DNA of 19,805 bases from Conidiobolus incongruus B7586 (GCA_000697335.1 JNEM01007951.1:1-19805); one strand, 5' to 3'; counted from the stretch's first letter, positions 1 through 10,652 are shown. Notes: generated by a model not told the origin, from the sequence alone. Numbers and translations: made by a program.

Positions 1-3000
1 TAATTTAAATATAAATTATAGTTTTTATATAAAAATATTATATTAAATAAACTTTAAATTATAATATATAACTCCCTATTATATAATATAATAGATTATA
101 AAAATATTTAAATTGATCTTATTTATAAATTCCAATAGATTGTTTATTATTTATAAATAATATTAATTATTTTTATGAATCATATCATTATATAATATAT
201 TTATATATTTTTTAAAGTAAATTAACTTATAACAAATTAAGTATATATATGTAATTACTAAATTTATTGATGTTTAAATCAAAAATATCAATAATTTTAT
301 AAATTTACTTTGAATATTTTTCAAAAATTCTAAATATCTTTCAAACTAAAATTATTTGAAAAGTTATTAAATTAGTTAATATTATGAAATTATAAATTTT
401 AATTCTATATTTTTAAAAAATTAAAATTTATATATATTTAAATATATATTTATAATAGATGATTATAATTATTATTATATTAATATATTATCTTAATAAA
501 AAATTCCTATATAATTATTAAAATTTTTTTGAAATATAAAAAAATAATATATCAATAAATATATGTGATAAGTGAATATATAATAAAATTTATATTATTA
601 GATATTTAATTATATTAATATATTAATAAATATATTATAAAATAATTTTATTTAACAAATAGTTTATAAGATAGTAAATTATAGATTTTTATAAAAATAT
701 TAATAATAACTATATTATTTTAGGGGTTTTAAATATTTATTAATCTAATATAATAAATTAGTTATTACCTAATAATTAGATTAGTATATGAATTTAGTTA
801 AACAAAGTAAAATATTTATTATTAATAATTGTAGTTCTTTTTTCTTTTATAAGTAAACTGATTAAATTATGCAGAATAATATGAAATCATTCTAGTATCG
901 CTGAAATTACCATTATTAAGGCTTTTTAATATTATACAATTTATTTTTTATTTATTATAATTTATAAAATAAATTTTATATAAAGTATATTAATTGAAAA
1001 AATATTTAAAATCTAGATTCAGCAAACTATATTAGTTTAAAACTAGTAGATACTATTTGAAAGGATATGACCATATATTATATTGATAAAATAAGATATT
1101 ACAAAAATTAAAAAATTTTGAAATGAATTTAAAATCATTATTATGATATATATATTCAATTAATTAACAATCAATTTACCTTATATTAGTATTTCAAAAT
1201 TATAAAATTATTATTTGGGTTTAAGCCTTTATATTTGATTTTTTACTTCGTATATATCATTACAATGTATATAAATATATAATTTAAATAATGCTTAGAT
1301 ATATATTATGTTCGCCAAATGTCAATATTTTATTCAGATAAAATATTTGATTGATAATTTAAAAAATATTTTAACATCAGGCTTGTCAATTAAAGGATTA
1401 TATTTACAATATTTATATTTATTATCAATAGAAATGCTATTGAGGTTACGAGGTATGATTTTCATCAAACATCAATTAAATATATATCATACAATAATAT
1501 AAAATCTAAATAGAAATATGATTATAATCGCTTAAATGTTCAAAGTGTTTATATTATTTGAATTCAATCAATACTAAAGCTTCGATGAACAGTATAATAT
1601 TTTCTTTATTATTGATTCAGGTACACTATACCAAGCGTATTATAAAGTATTTTTTCAAAATTCGTCATATTGCAACAGATATTAATTCTATTATTTTATT
1701 TGAATAATATATATTTTGTAAATATTTTAATTTATAATCAATAAAAGATTAAATATAATTTAAGGCAAACTATTTGCAAGATTTTCTTTAGTAACTTAGA
1801 ATTAAAATGATAAAATTATTAGGATTATAATTCTTATTTTGTAACTTATAAGATTGATTAAAGGATGATCAAAAATACTTTGAATATGAAAGTATAATAT
1901 GATTGTTCAGATACATTGTGGTAATATTGTAATATTTTGAATATATGAAAATAAAATTATATTTATTATATTTCAACTTATAGAACGGATTTTATAATGA
2001 ATTAAAATATTAGATATTTTTCTTTTATTTGTTGTTAAATATTAAGATTTAATATGATGAAATATAACTGTATTTAAAATTGATATTAAAATAATACATA
2101 CGACTGCTTTGAATTTGAAATAGAATAATATGTACATAATTTATAATATAATAAAATATGTAAAATCAGATTTAAATATATATGGTAGGTAATTTAATAA
2201 TATATTAATACCTTATAGATTAATTTGAAAAAATTAAATTGTTTATCAGATTATATTAATTAAATTATAATCATAAGTTTATAATATCATTTTATAAGAT
2301 TTATGATTTATAATTAATTATTAAATGAGCTCATTATATTATTCAAAATAAAGTTTAAAAATGATAATTTATTAATAAAATAATTGAGCTCTAAATTTGC
2401 AAATACTGACAAATCATTTCAATTTATATATTACAATTATAGTGATTAATATAATAGATTATATTCTCAAGATTAAATTGAATATTATTGCATTATAATT
2501 GTATTACATTTTGTTCAATGATTCAATACAATAAAAATTTCCATATAAACTTATCAAATGATGGATGATATTAGAGAATTTAATCTTCAATATTATAATA
2601 ATATAATTGCAAAATAAAATACTATTTCAATAGTAATTTGATTTATTTCAAAAATTCAATTGATTAAATATATTATAAGGTATATTAATGTGATTAATAG
2701 AACTGGCTGGGTAATATACATATCATTCAATAGTTGATAATCAATTAATGATCATGAATATCATTATATTTGAAAAGGTTATATTTTAATTATTTTTAAT
2801 CAATAGGAATTTTACAAATATGTGAGACTTACTTATCATTCCAATTAGTTTTTTATAGTATTTAAATAATTAAAAAGTTTTATAATTCCTAGCTTTATTA
2901 TAATCAACCTATACTTAAAAATTAAACTATAGAATAATAAAAGTAACTAATCTATATTCATTATATTATTGATTTTATTATTGAATTAGATAATTATTTT

Positions 3001-4409
3001 ATGATAACTAGTTAATATTTGAAATAAATTATAACTCTGATTTATACTTGTATCTATGAGTATTAAAGTTTTAAGAATTAAATTATAAGTTTGAAAAATT
3101 AATATTGAATAGCCAACACAATATTAATAATTATCTCTATGACCTGATAAAAATACTTTGATAGTTTTTTTGATAAGTTCCAAGAATTATGAATAATATC
3201 GGGGTAATATTTTTTGTTAAGATCGATAATATATTAAAATATAAAGGACATTAATATTTATGTAGTTTGTTTTCTCTCTTTTATTGATTAAACAATATAA
3301 TATTATAATAGCTAGAATAAATATATCAATATTAGATATTTAATCAATAATTTAAGCATTGAGTAAATTTATATTGAATAAGAATTTGATTCACCATAGA
3401 AACTTTGAATTATAATATAATTGGTATTATCATATTGATTTATTTACCAATTTCTCAAGTTAAGAAATATCTTACGCTATTATTTCTTTTATCAGTTGAA
3501 GTATTAAAATCCTATTATAAATTAAATATAATTTCATTAATATAAATATATAATTTTTAATTTTAATTTCAAAAATCAAAGAATAAATATAGTGAATATA
3601 AATTGATATGTTAATATTGTATAATTAAGATATTACAATAGTCATTAAGATATCATTTCAAAGAATTCAGAATTTGAAAATTGAATTGTTGGTGTATTTA
3701 TTGCTATATTTTCAGTTTTTAATTAATCCAGTTTTAATATTTTGTTTGTTCAACAGTTATTTGTTGGTTGGATTTGATTTATTTATTAATAAAAAAATTC
3801 AAAAATATAAATTAATAAATATTGGATGTAAGCTCGTACTATGAATCAATATTATATTCTTTATGAAATTTAATGAATGTTATTATTCAAGTAGATTATA
3901 AATACACTTAATTTTGAAATATATAATTTGTAAAAAAACTGCCATAATCAATACGAATTATAGTAAATAACTAAAATTTTTATAATCTAATGTGATGAAT
4001 AAAAAATTAATAATAATATAAAAATACAAATAATAAAACTGAATAATAATTATACTATCACTATAATTTATAAGAACTAAATAAATAATTGCAATATAAT
4101 AATATTCAATAAATTAAGTATATTAATATCAATTTAAGATTATATTACAATTTCAAAATAATAATTAAACCCCACAAAATTTAAAAACAATCAACAGCTT
4201 AAACTAAACACTAGTCAAATACATTTCAAAGATCTCTCAAATTTAGCTCCCAATTGGTCGTATAAGCTTAAATTTTCCGATTGATCACTTTTGTTGTATC
4301 AATTAATAGTTCATTATAAATGCTGAGGAGATTACTTTGTAGTTGAAAATTTTTTAATGCATAGTATCAAATTCGTTAACTATTTTAAACTCAATATAAC
4401 GGTTGTATA
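1..4409. other. AT-rich intergenic region, no gene seen
   Basis: This 4.4 kb stretch is extremely AT-rich with stop codons dense in all frames. The only open frame above 60 codons (1308-1502) has AT-driven codon choice and no recognisable motif. I found no tRNA, no convincing chain of short exons and no long repeat. The last 250 bases before the next gene (about 4160-4409) become less AT-extreme and probably hold the promoter and 5' leader of that gene. Confidence 0.7.
4249..4257 (+). promoter_or_regulatory. Possible CCAAT box in both orientations
   Basis: The string CCCAATTGG contains CCAAT and, overlapping it, ATTGG on the same strand. It lies about 155 bases upstream of the ATG at 4410. 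CCAAT is the core site of the Hap2/3/5 (NF-Y) complex in fungi, and such a distance is usual. A five-base motif occurs often by chance, although C and G are rare in this DNA, so this is only a suggestion. Confidence 0.3.
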
Positions 4410-5951
4410 ATGAATACTAGTCATTTAGAGAGTGTGGATTTGAATATTAATGATAAGGCATTCTGTTTGACACCTGAACAGACTACTAGTTTTATGGATC
4501 AGTTGGCTAAAGACCCCCGACTGTCGATGATCTCCAATCGGAAATGGATGGAACAGTCTCATCAGGACTTGGACGCCCCAGAGTCCAGTCCTGAATTGAC
4601 ATCCTCCAGTAGTAGAGAAGACTCGCCAGCTAGCTCCACAGAGACAATTCCAACACCTAATGATGGCGAACGTGCAAGGTTTGAAGACGCATCCTCTCCA
4701 GAATCTGTCTCCAATCAGATGTCAAATCGTGTGGGTTATCTCCCACTGACAAGGTCTACGTCAGCAAAAGAAGAGAATTCTCCAGATAAAATTCAGTGCT
4801 GGCTAGCAAATCAAGATACTAAAAGTCAGCAGCGTCATACTTTCGGGAATCCAATCCAAACCAATCCTCTTGGTATCTTAACAACGGAGGAGTGGAAAAC
4901 TCAGTTCAACCAGATTAAACAGAATTTCAATGATGGATCACCAGCTATCATGGTAAATAGTGAACTATTGCCATCTGATAAAGAATCAGATGATGATGAA
5001 ATTGACCCTCAATCTCCAGAGTATAAATTACGAGAAACTTTAATGAAGCTGGAGGCCAATCAGGTTCCTACTAAGACCATAATAGCTACAATCCCAATTC
5101 CCACTTTGGATGCACCGCGTCCATCAAGGGAAGAGAGTGCTTTTATTGATCCAGCCATCCAAGCAATGTTGCGCGAGATCCAAAATAGACCATCAAGGCC
5201 TCAGAGCACAGTATCAAGAGATAACCGGAGCAGAGCAAACAGTACAGGAAGCGTTGGACCATCACCCAGACATTCAACAAGCGGCAATGGATTCAACGGC
5301 AATGCACTTCCTAGAGATTCGATGGGACGCAAGGGATTTGGTAGCATCAGATCGAAACTATTCCAGGGATTCAATGCGGAAAACCTTCAAGCAGCTGTCA
5401 TTATTGAAGAAAAGTCACCCGATCTGGAGAATCCATTGCCGACGATGACATCACCAATGCCAGTACTGCATAAAAATCCAGGTATCAAGTCGCCATATAG
5501 TACCAAAACGTCGCTCAAGCCTTCATTGGACTGGAGCATTGAGGAGCGCACATCCCTGGCCATAGAAGTGCATCAGGTTTTAAGTCTTCCACAACCCGTG
5601 CTATTCCGTCCCAGCTCCCTGTACCACCGTCCAGCACGCAACAGCATCTTGGGCAAGAATTCGGACTGGTCGCTATTTTCAGAACCGTACCGCCCCAAGC
5701 ACTTCGCCAGTTCCATCACGTCTCAGCCACTCGGTTTCTGGCTCTTCACCCTCGGCTTCATTTGCTTCCCTCTCTGGATCGTCGGCTCCGTCATCATCCC
5801 AGTGTCTACCTCGGACACTTCAGGCTCTAACTACCGCTGGCGATCTAGATGTCGCCTCGCCACCGTCACACTCTTCAGTATCGGTCTTTTCTCAGTCATT
5901 ACTATTAGCATTTATCATCCTTTTTGGAGTGGCATGAGACCCATCCAATAG
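4410..5951 (+). CDS. Ser/Pro-rich protein with C-terminal two-helix membrane hairpin (paralogue A)
   Basis: This is a single-exon gene for 513 residues; I do not recognise a named family. Residues 1 to about 430 look disordered: rich in Ser, Pro, Asn and charged residues, with Ser-Pro and Thr-Pro sites and an acidic patch near 191-200. Two hydrophobic helices follow, at about 441-465 (LGFICFPLWIVGS core) and 483-502, joined by a short loop with YRWRSRCR; the tail is only about 11 residues. There is no signal peptide, so the long N-terminal part is probably cytosolic on an internal membrane or the plasma membrane (inference). The protein encoded at 15435-17042 has the same architecture and motifs, which supports this reading frame and its end. 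The first ATG of the frame is used. GC rises from about a third near the start to about 55% over the membrane region. The gene is clearly real; its function is unknown. Confidence 0.9.
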   Translation: MNTSHLESVDLNINDKAFCLTPEQTTSFMDQLAKDPRLSMISNRKWMEQSHQDLDAPESSPELTSSSSREDSPASSTETIPTPNDGERARFEDASSPESVSNQMSNRVGYLPLTRSTSAKEENSPDKIQCWLANQDTKSQQRHTFGNPIQTNPLGILTTEEWKTQFNQIKQNFNDGSPAIMVNSELLPSDKESDDDEIDPQSPEYKLRETLMKLEANQVPTKTIIATIPIPTLDAPRPSREESAFIDPAIQAMLREIQNRPSRPQSTVSRDNRSRANSTGSVGPSPRHSTSGNGFNGNALPRDSMGRKGFGSIRSKLFQGFNAENLQAAVIIEEKSPDLENPLPTMTSPMPVLHKNPGIKSPYSTKTSLKPSLDWSIEERTSLAIEVHQVLSLPQPVLFRPSSLYHRPARNSILGKNSDWSLFSEPYRPKHFASSITSQPLGFWLFTLGFICFPLWIVGSVIIPVSTSDTSGSNYRWRSRCRLATVTLFSIGLFSVITISIYHPFWSGMRPIQ

Positions 5952-6286
5952 TTTTGAGTAAAAATATTGGTATATTTATTTATAGTTAAATTAATTAAAC
6001 AATTATAAGAAATTTAAGGTGAATAAAATATAACAAAATTTTTATAATTGTAAGAAAAAATAATAGAAAAGAAATTATGATTTTAAAAATAAAATAAATA
6101 AATTTAATGATGAATTGAAATTTTAAGTATTAATTATAATCATTTATAAAATGTAATTGAAAATATTTATTTGTTATAAATTTGGTAAAATTTTTAATTT
6201 TTTTTGGTTATATTATTAAAATTGAAAATAATTGATAATTTCATAAAGGTAATATTTAATCAAAATAGATTAAGAATAAAAATTAA
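5952..6286. other. AT-rich spacer between paralogue A and tRNA-Lys
   Basis: This holds the 3' untranslated region of the upstream gene and the 5' flank of the tRNA. It is very AT-rich, and no gene or clear structure was seen. Poly(A) signals cannot be told from background here. Confidence 0.6.
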
Positions 6287-6359
6287 GCCCGGCTAGCTCA
6301 ATCGGTAGAGCGTGAGACTCTTAATCTCAAGGTTGTGGGTTCGACCCCCACGTTGGGTG
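6287..6359 (+). tRNA. tRNA-Lys (anticodon CUU)
   Basis: This is a 73-nt cloverleaf with no intron. The acceptor stem GCCCGGC pairs with GTTGGGT (including three G-U wobbles) and is followed by discriminator G. The D arm is GCTC/GAGC, the anticodon stem TGAGA/TCTCA with loop CTCTTAA, and the T stem GTGGG/CCCAC with loop TTCGACC. The anticodon CTT is at 6320-6322 and decodes AAG. The internal A box (TAGCTCAATCGG) and B box (GGTTCGACC) for RNA polymerase III are intact. The CCA end is not encoded, as expected for a eukaryotic nuclear gene. The sequence closely resembles eukaryotic tRNA-Lys(CUU). Confidence 0.98.
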
Positions 6360-6380
6360 TATTGGTGTAAATTATAAGCC

Positions 6381-6386
6381 TTTTTT
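6381..6386 (+). terminator. RNA polymerase III terminator (T6) of tRNA-Lys
   Basis: A run of six T lies 21 bases after the tRNA 3' end. RNA polymerase III stops at four or more T on the non-template strand, so this is the expected terminator of the tRNA gene. Confidence 0.75.
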
Positions 6387-6761
6387 ATATTCACCTTTTT
6401 CTAAAGGAATTTTCATATTTATTATATCTTATTCTAATTTCAATATATTCCCTTTTTCATCTAACTGAAATGTTTGTTTATTATATATATATATTTGATA
6501 TTTTTATTACTTTATACTTATTAGGCAATTTTCTAAGTTTTTTAAAATAAATATTTCTTAATTAAATATTTACAAATTGAGAAATTTATAATTTTACAAT
6601 CTATCCTTAAATCATAAAATATTAAAAATAACTTGTTTAAAGTATTGAATAAATAAATAAATCAATAAAAATAAAATTTTAATAATTAAAAATAAATACT
6701 TCCATATAAATTAATTTTTTTTATTAAAATAATTTAAATATCTAGATAATTTACGCAGAAA

Positions 6762-6802
6762 ATTCCAAGAAATATGAAATCATTACCTGATTTTCTTGGA
6801 AT
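6762..6802. repeat. 11-bp perfect inverted repeat upstream of SFT2
   Basis: The arms ATTCCAAGAAA (6762-6772) and TTTCTTGGAAT (6792-6802) are perfect complements around a 19-base spacer. Each arm carries TTCNNNGAA, itself a small palindrome. The repeat ends 100 bases before the SFT2 start codon. It could be a paired protein-binding site or a transcript hairpin. No known factor is assigned; the heat-shock element spacing (TTCNNGAA) does not fit. Confidence 0.45.
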
Positions 6803-6834
6803 AATCCCATAAACTCGAAATGGAACCTTATATT

Positions 6835-6850
6835 AAAAGTGACCACTTTT
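6835..6850. promoter_or_regulatory. Short palindrome near the SFT2 start (possible factor site)
   Basis: AAAAGTG and CACTTTT form a perfect 7-bp inverted repeat around the spacer AC, 52 bases upstream of the SFT2 ATG. It could be a dimer-bound operator or part of the 5' leader. Evidence is symmetry and position only. Confidence 0.3.
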
Positions 6851-6902
6851 TACAAAATACCTAACCATCATTTATTCTTCAATTTGAATCAAACTAAAAA
6901 AG

Positions 6903-7656
6903 ATGGCATTATCAGCAATGGAAAACGCATCTATAGTGAATGACAATCCTTGCAAAGCTTTCAATCTTAGTTGGGAGACGCGACTTTACGGTTTCGCAGG
7001 CTCTTTCCTCATAGGTTTTATATTGAGTATTATTGTAAGTTTACATATTTATTATAAAAATTCGTATTAATTTTAGTAGTCTATATTCTTTATAGCTTCT
7101 GGCAATGTTGTAGGATTTGCTATGTTATATACGTTTGGTAATATCATTAGTTTGATAAGGTATAATAAACTTTTTAGGGTTTATTTTTAATATTAATTTG
7201 GAATCTTAGTACAGGATTTTTAATCGGTCCTTGGCGTCAAATTAAGATGATGACAGATCCAGGTATATTCAACATTCAGCATTTATCACATCTATTAACC
7301 CTTGGGCTCAGTGAGATTGGTTGCCTTCATAATATTTGTAGTGAGTATGATAGCTACTCTCTTTATCGCATGTTATGTAATATCACCACTATATTCATAC
7401 AACTATTTTTAAGTATTAATTTTAAATTTAGACTAGAGTATTGATCTCTACTATTATTTTATTGATTATTCAATTTTGCGCTTTGATTTGGTATAGGTAA
7501 GATAAGTTATAAAATTTTTATAAACTGTTATTAATATTTTTTAGTTTGAGTTATATTCCATTCGCAAGGTAAGTTTATTAAATATTTAAAATAATTAATA
7601 TATTAATATATTTTTATAGACGTATGGTACGTAGTGCATTTGAAAGTTGCTGTTAA
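6903..7656 (+). CDS. SFT2: SFT2-family vesicle transport membrane protein (seven exons)
   Basis: SFT2 proteins are small four-helix membrane proteins of the Golgi/endosome that help retrograde vesicle fusion. Exons: 6903-7034, 7080-7159, 7210-7262, 7312-7376, 7432-7496, 7545-7568, 7620-7656. They give 151 residues, near the 160 of animal SFT2D proteins. Diagnostic stretches in order are LSWETRLYGF (22-31), AMLYTFGNIISL, STGFLIGPWRQIK, MTDPVRLVAFIIF, and the C-terminal CALIWYSLSYIPFARRMVRSAF; all align with animal and yeast SFT2 proteins. There are four hydrophobic segments, as expected. Introns are 45-55 nt, all GT-AG, mostly with TTAAT-like branch sites. Exon 6 is only 24 nt. Intron 1 ends in TAGTAG, and only the second AG keeps the frame. 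The first ATG is taken as start; a second Met at residue 6 is possible. The protein ends in Cys-Cys. The family call is firm; exact exon edges are inferred from frame and similarity. Confidence 0.93.
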
Positions 7657-7694
7657 TTTGATTTAATTTGGTCATTTTTTAATTTTAATGAATT

Positions 7695-7741
<47 letters not shown>

Positions 7742-9164
7742 CCTTTAATTTAAACCTAATTTTTTCAATACATTTCCTATTATGTTTAAAGTCGTTTAAA
7801 AGTCTATAAATTTATATTTCAATATTTTGAGTTTTTTTCATTTATTTGATTTTGCTATACCAAATCCTAAATTAAGATCAAGTTTCGAAACCAAGATTTT
7901 CAATCAATTTAATGCATCGTTATAAATTATTGAGATTGAAAAGTATATTTTGCAAATATTTATTTTTTACAAATTGATATTTGATCAAAGTGGTTAATAT
8001 ATTTTATGGTATATAATCATATAATAGGTTTGCATTATTTTAGAAAAAATTCAATTATTGAAAATTGGTTTTAGTCAAGTAGATTAACTTGAACAATGTA
8101 TAAATTTTAAATTCAGTTTAAAAAATATTTTTTCAAGAAATAATACAAATTATCGCTTAAGATATCATCGATAAATTTTATCAATTTTTGATATATTAAT
8201 TTACTATTATAATTGAATTATTATAATAATATAAAAATGATATTTTTATAATTTCAAATGTGTAAAACAACCTAAACACTCCATTAATAATTAAAAATAT
8301 GGTTAACAATTCTTAAATTTTTTAACATTTACTCAATTTCTTGTTTATACTATGTTAATATTAATTTAATTGTTTAGTATAATTCTATCAAACTTTATAA
8401 CTGAGTGACAATTTTCAATTATTAGATATTAATACTATCATTAACTATACTAATATTAAAATTATTTCATTATAATTATTATTTTCCTCATATTTTAAAC
8501 TAAAATAACCATTAATTAATTTAATGAAAACAATATATATATTTTACAACATTGATAGACTTTATAAATTTAAAGATTAAATGTTTATTTTAGGTTAATT
8601 AAGTTATATATCTTTGAAATATAATAGGAGTGACAACGAATTGTTTTTATATCACTTATATAATGATTTTTATTTATTTTTAAGTGCAAAATTTAAATTT
8701 AATTATTATTATTATTGTGACATTTTTTGATTAATATTTAGTCCAATTAAATTGATTTACATTAGCATTTCCATATTTAAATAATTTTTTACCTTCTAGT
8801 GTCAATAGTTTTGTCATATTTTTCAGATTTAAATATTAATTTATCATAGAGAGCATAGAATAAAATTGGTAAATTTAATATATAGTATTAAAAATTCCTG
8901 AATAGATAATTTGTAATATTTGCTATTAAACTCGAATCAATTGTATTTTTATTTCCAATTTTGTTCCTTTGTTTTGATACAATAATTCTGATAAATTTAA
9001 TGAGTTTATATTGATTTCCTTTTGAAGATATGGGAATAAATTATTTCGGATATTTGGTAAATTTAGTTTTTATATTTATATTGATAACCCATAAATTTTT
9101 ACACATTCATCAACGATTATAATTAAACTGAATAAGAAGGCTAATTAAAAAATAAAAATAAGAA
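7657..9164. other. AT-rich intergenic region, no gene seen
   Basis: These 1.5 kb lie between SFT2 and the SDF2-like gene. They contain the (AT)21 microsatellite near the left end and otherwise show only AT-rich DNA with frequent stops in every frame. The last part must hold the SDF2-like promoter, but I see no distinct element. Confidence 0.65.
7697..7738. repeat. (AT)21 dinucleotide microsatellite
   Basis: This is an uninterrupted run of 21 AT units starting 41 bases after the SFT2 stop codon, probably in or just past its 3' untranslated region. Its length makes it likely to vary between strains through replication slippage, and it can extrude a cruciform. Confidence 0.95.
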
Positions 9165-10133
9165 ATGAAATCAACATACCCCTACATACTATTAATCAAT
9201 AGTATTTTAAGTTTCAACTTCTTCAACTTCGGTTCTCAATCAGATGACTCGGATACAGAACCTTCTAACCCTAAATTAAGGCGTAGTATTGAGGCACCTA
9301 AACCCTATTCAGGTAAATTTAATCATTAAAAGTCATTGTAATATTAATGCGGTTTTTAGGTTTTGAAAAAGTCACTTACAACAGTATGGTCAAGCTTACC
9401 AACGCTGAAAATTATTATAAATTAAATTCGCAAGAAGCCAACTACGGTAATTTTGATTGAAAAGTGTATTATTATGGTCTTTAATAGAGCATACTTAGGT
9501 AGTGGTAGCGGTCAACAAATCGTTACAGCACAACCTAATGCCAACAGTATGGATAGTTATTGGGTAATTCTTCCTGGGTATGGTGAAGAAGCCAAAAATT
9601 TAGGGTAGATATCATCTTATATTTAAAACAATAGAAATTAATATAAGCGAATAGACAGCCTGTAAAATGTGGAGATATCATTCAATTAAAACACTCCAAT
9701 ACTGGCAGCTACTTGCATAGTCATTTGCACAATTCGCCAATTTCGCAGCAGCAGGAAGTGAGTGCATTTAACAGTATTGACAGCGGTAACCTTTTGATAT
9801 ATTCTTCAACAATTGATATTGAATATTAATTACGAATTAGGTAACAACTGGCAAATCAAGTGTCATCCTACCAAAGATTCCAAAGACGGTACAGAATGGA
9901 TGAGAGAGGCACCCATTAGTTTGATTCACAAGGACACTTCCAAATACTTGGGGTCGAATAGCAAGAATCAGTACAATCGTCCCATCAGTGGACATATTGA
10001 AGTGTTTGGAGCTTCCAAGAGCAGCAGTGACGAGTTAAAGTGGATTGCTCAGGTAATTATATTACATTTGGTAATTTGATTTACTCATACTCATATATAA
10101 TTATAGGAAGGGATTTATTTTTCTAATGAATAA
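9165..10133 (+). CDS. SDF2: SDF2-like secretory-pathway protein with three MIR repeats (six exons)
   Basis: SDF2-type proteins are soluble ER proteins built of three MIR repeats; they work with Hsp40/BiP and O-mannosyltransferases in folding and quality control. Exons: 9165-9312, 9360-9446, 9490-9604, 9655-9785, 9841-10052, 10107-10133, giving 239 residues (human SDF2 has 211). Residues 1 to about 24 form a hydrophobic signal peptide, followed by an acidic linker to about 48. MIR 1 (about 51-110) has GSGSGQQIVT; MIR 2 (about 117-168) has KCGDIIQLKH, NTGSYLHSH and QEVSAF; MIR 3 (about 172-232) has WMREAPISLIH, YNRPISGHIEVFG and then EGIYF at the end. These are the hallmark positions of SDF2/SDF2L1. 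Introns are 43-55 nt, GT-AG. Intron 2 needs the second AG of TAGAG; the first leads quickly to a stop. No HDEL-like retention signal is present. It could also be described simply as a MIR-domain protein, but the length and order match SDF2. Confidence 0.94.
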
Positions 10134-10292
10134 AATTAATTGAATTAATAAAATAATAAACTTATTAATCCTTAAATTCCAATAATGTATATTTTATATT
10201 CAATCCAAATAAAAAGGTAAAAAAATAAACAACTATTCAAAATATTTATTATTATTCCTATAGCATATTCATACATATAAGATGCCCCGAAA

Positions 10293-10652
10293 TTAATTAA
10301 ACAGCCCATAATAATCGTCCGAATGATTAATACTCTCCCCAAATTTTTCATACTCTCCAATGTGATCCCTATACCTATTGATCAAATACTCCTCCATATT
10401 ATAATGATTGGAAGGTGAAAATTTCAAAAAAGCTGGAGAATTCGCTGTCGTACTACTAGCTTTCAATTCTCCTGGAGTTTTGGGTTTGGGCTTATAGCAA
10501 AATTCATCTAAGATGCATTCTAAAGATATGGGTTCCGAAGGGATTGTGGGAGCTTCACTCATTGTTGTATCCAATAAACTTGGCGGGATCATTGAGTCAC
10601 CAAGATCCGAGGTGAGCGCTTCAGTGTCGAGATGAGTTACAGGTGACGCCAT
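10293..10652 (-). CDS. Orphan small acidic protein
   Basis: This 119-residue frame has codon use and GC much closer to the neighbouring genes than to the spacers, so it is probably a real gene. I recognise no family. The N-terminal 70 residues are Ser/Thr/Pro-rich and acidic; residues about 60-119 include KPKPKTPGE, then a Tyr-rich, charged segment (NMEEYLINRYRDHIGEYEKF) and end in DDYYGLFN. No membrane helix is seen with this start. I chose the ATG at 10652 because the 13 codons upstream of it in the same frame (from an ATG at 10691) are AT-extreme like spacer DNA; that longer form would begin with a hydrophobic stretch resembling a signal peptide. A further ATG at 10722 opens a different frame that overlaps this start. 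The gene converges on SDF2, with 159 bases between the stops. An upstream exon cannot be excluded. Confidence 0.6.
   Translation of the reverse strand: MASPVTHLDTEALTSDLGDSMIPPSLLDTTMSEAPTIPSEPISLECILDEFCYKPKPKTPGELKASSTTANSPAFLKFSPSNHYNMEEYLINRYRDHIGEYEKFGESINHSDDYYGLFN

Noticed and set aside
870-910. Box C/D snoRNA-like arrangement
   Set aside because: A CTGA-like box D can be seen, but no good RTGATGA box C at the right distance and no terminal stem.
1308-1502. 64-codon open frame on the plus strand
   Set aside because: It is AT-extreme and hydrophobic by composition alone, has no motif and is isolated in a desert; expected by chance.
7247-7444. 65-codon open frame on the plus strand
   Set aside because: It runs across SFT2 exons and introns in the wrong frame; the spliced SFT2 model explains this DNA.
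9813-10079. Stand-alone 88-residue gene
   Set aside because: It is the fifth SDF2 exon plus intron sequence on both sides; the MIR residues continue into the neighbouring exons.
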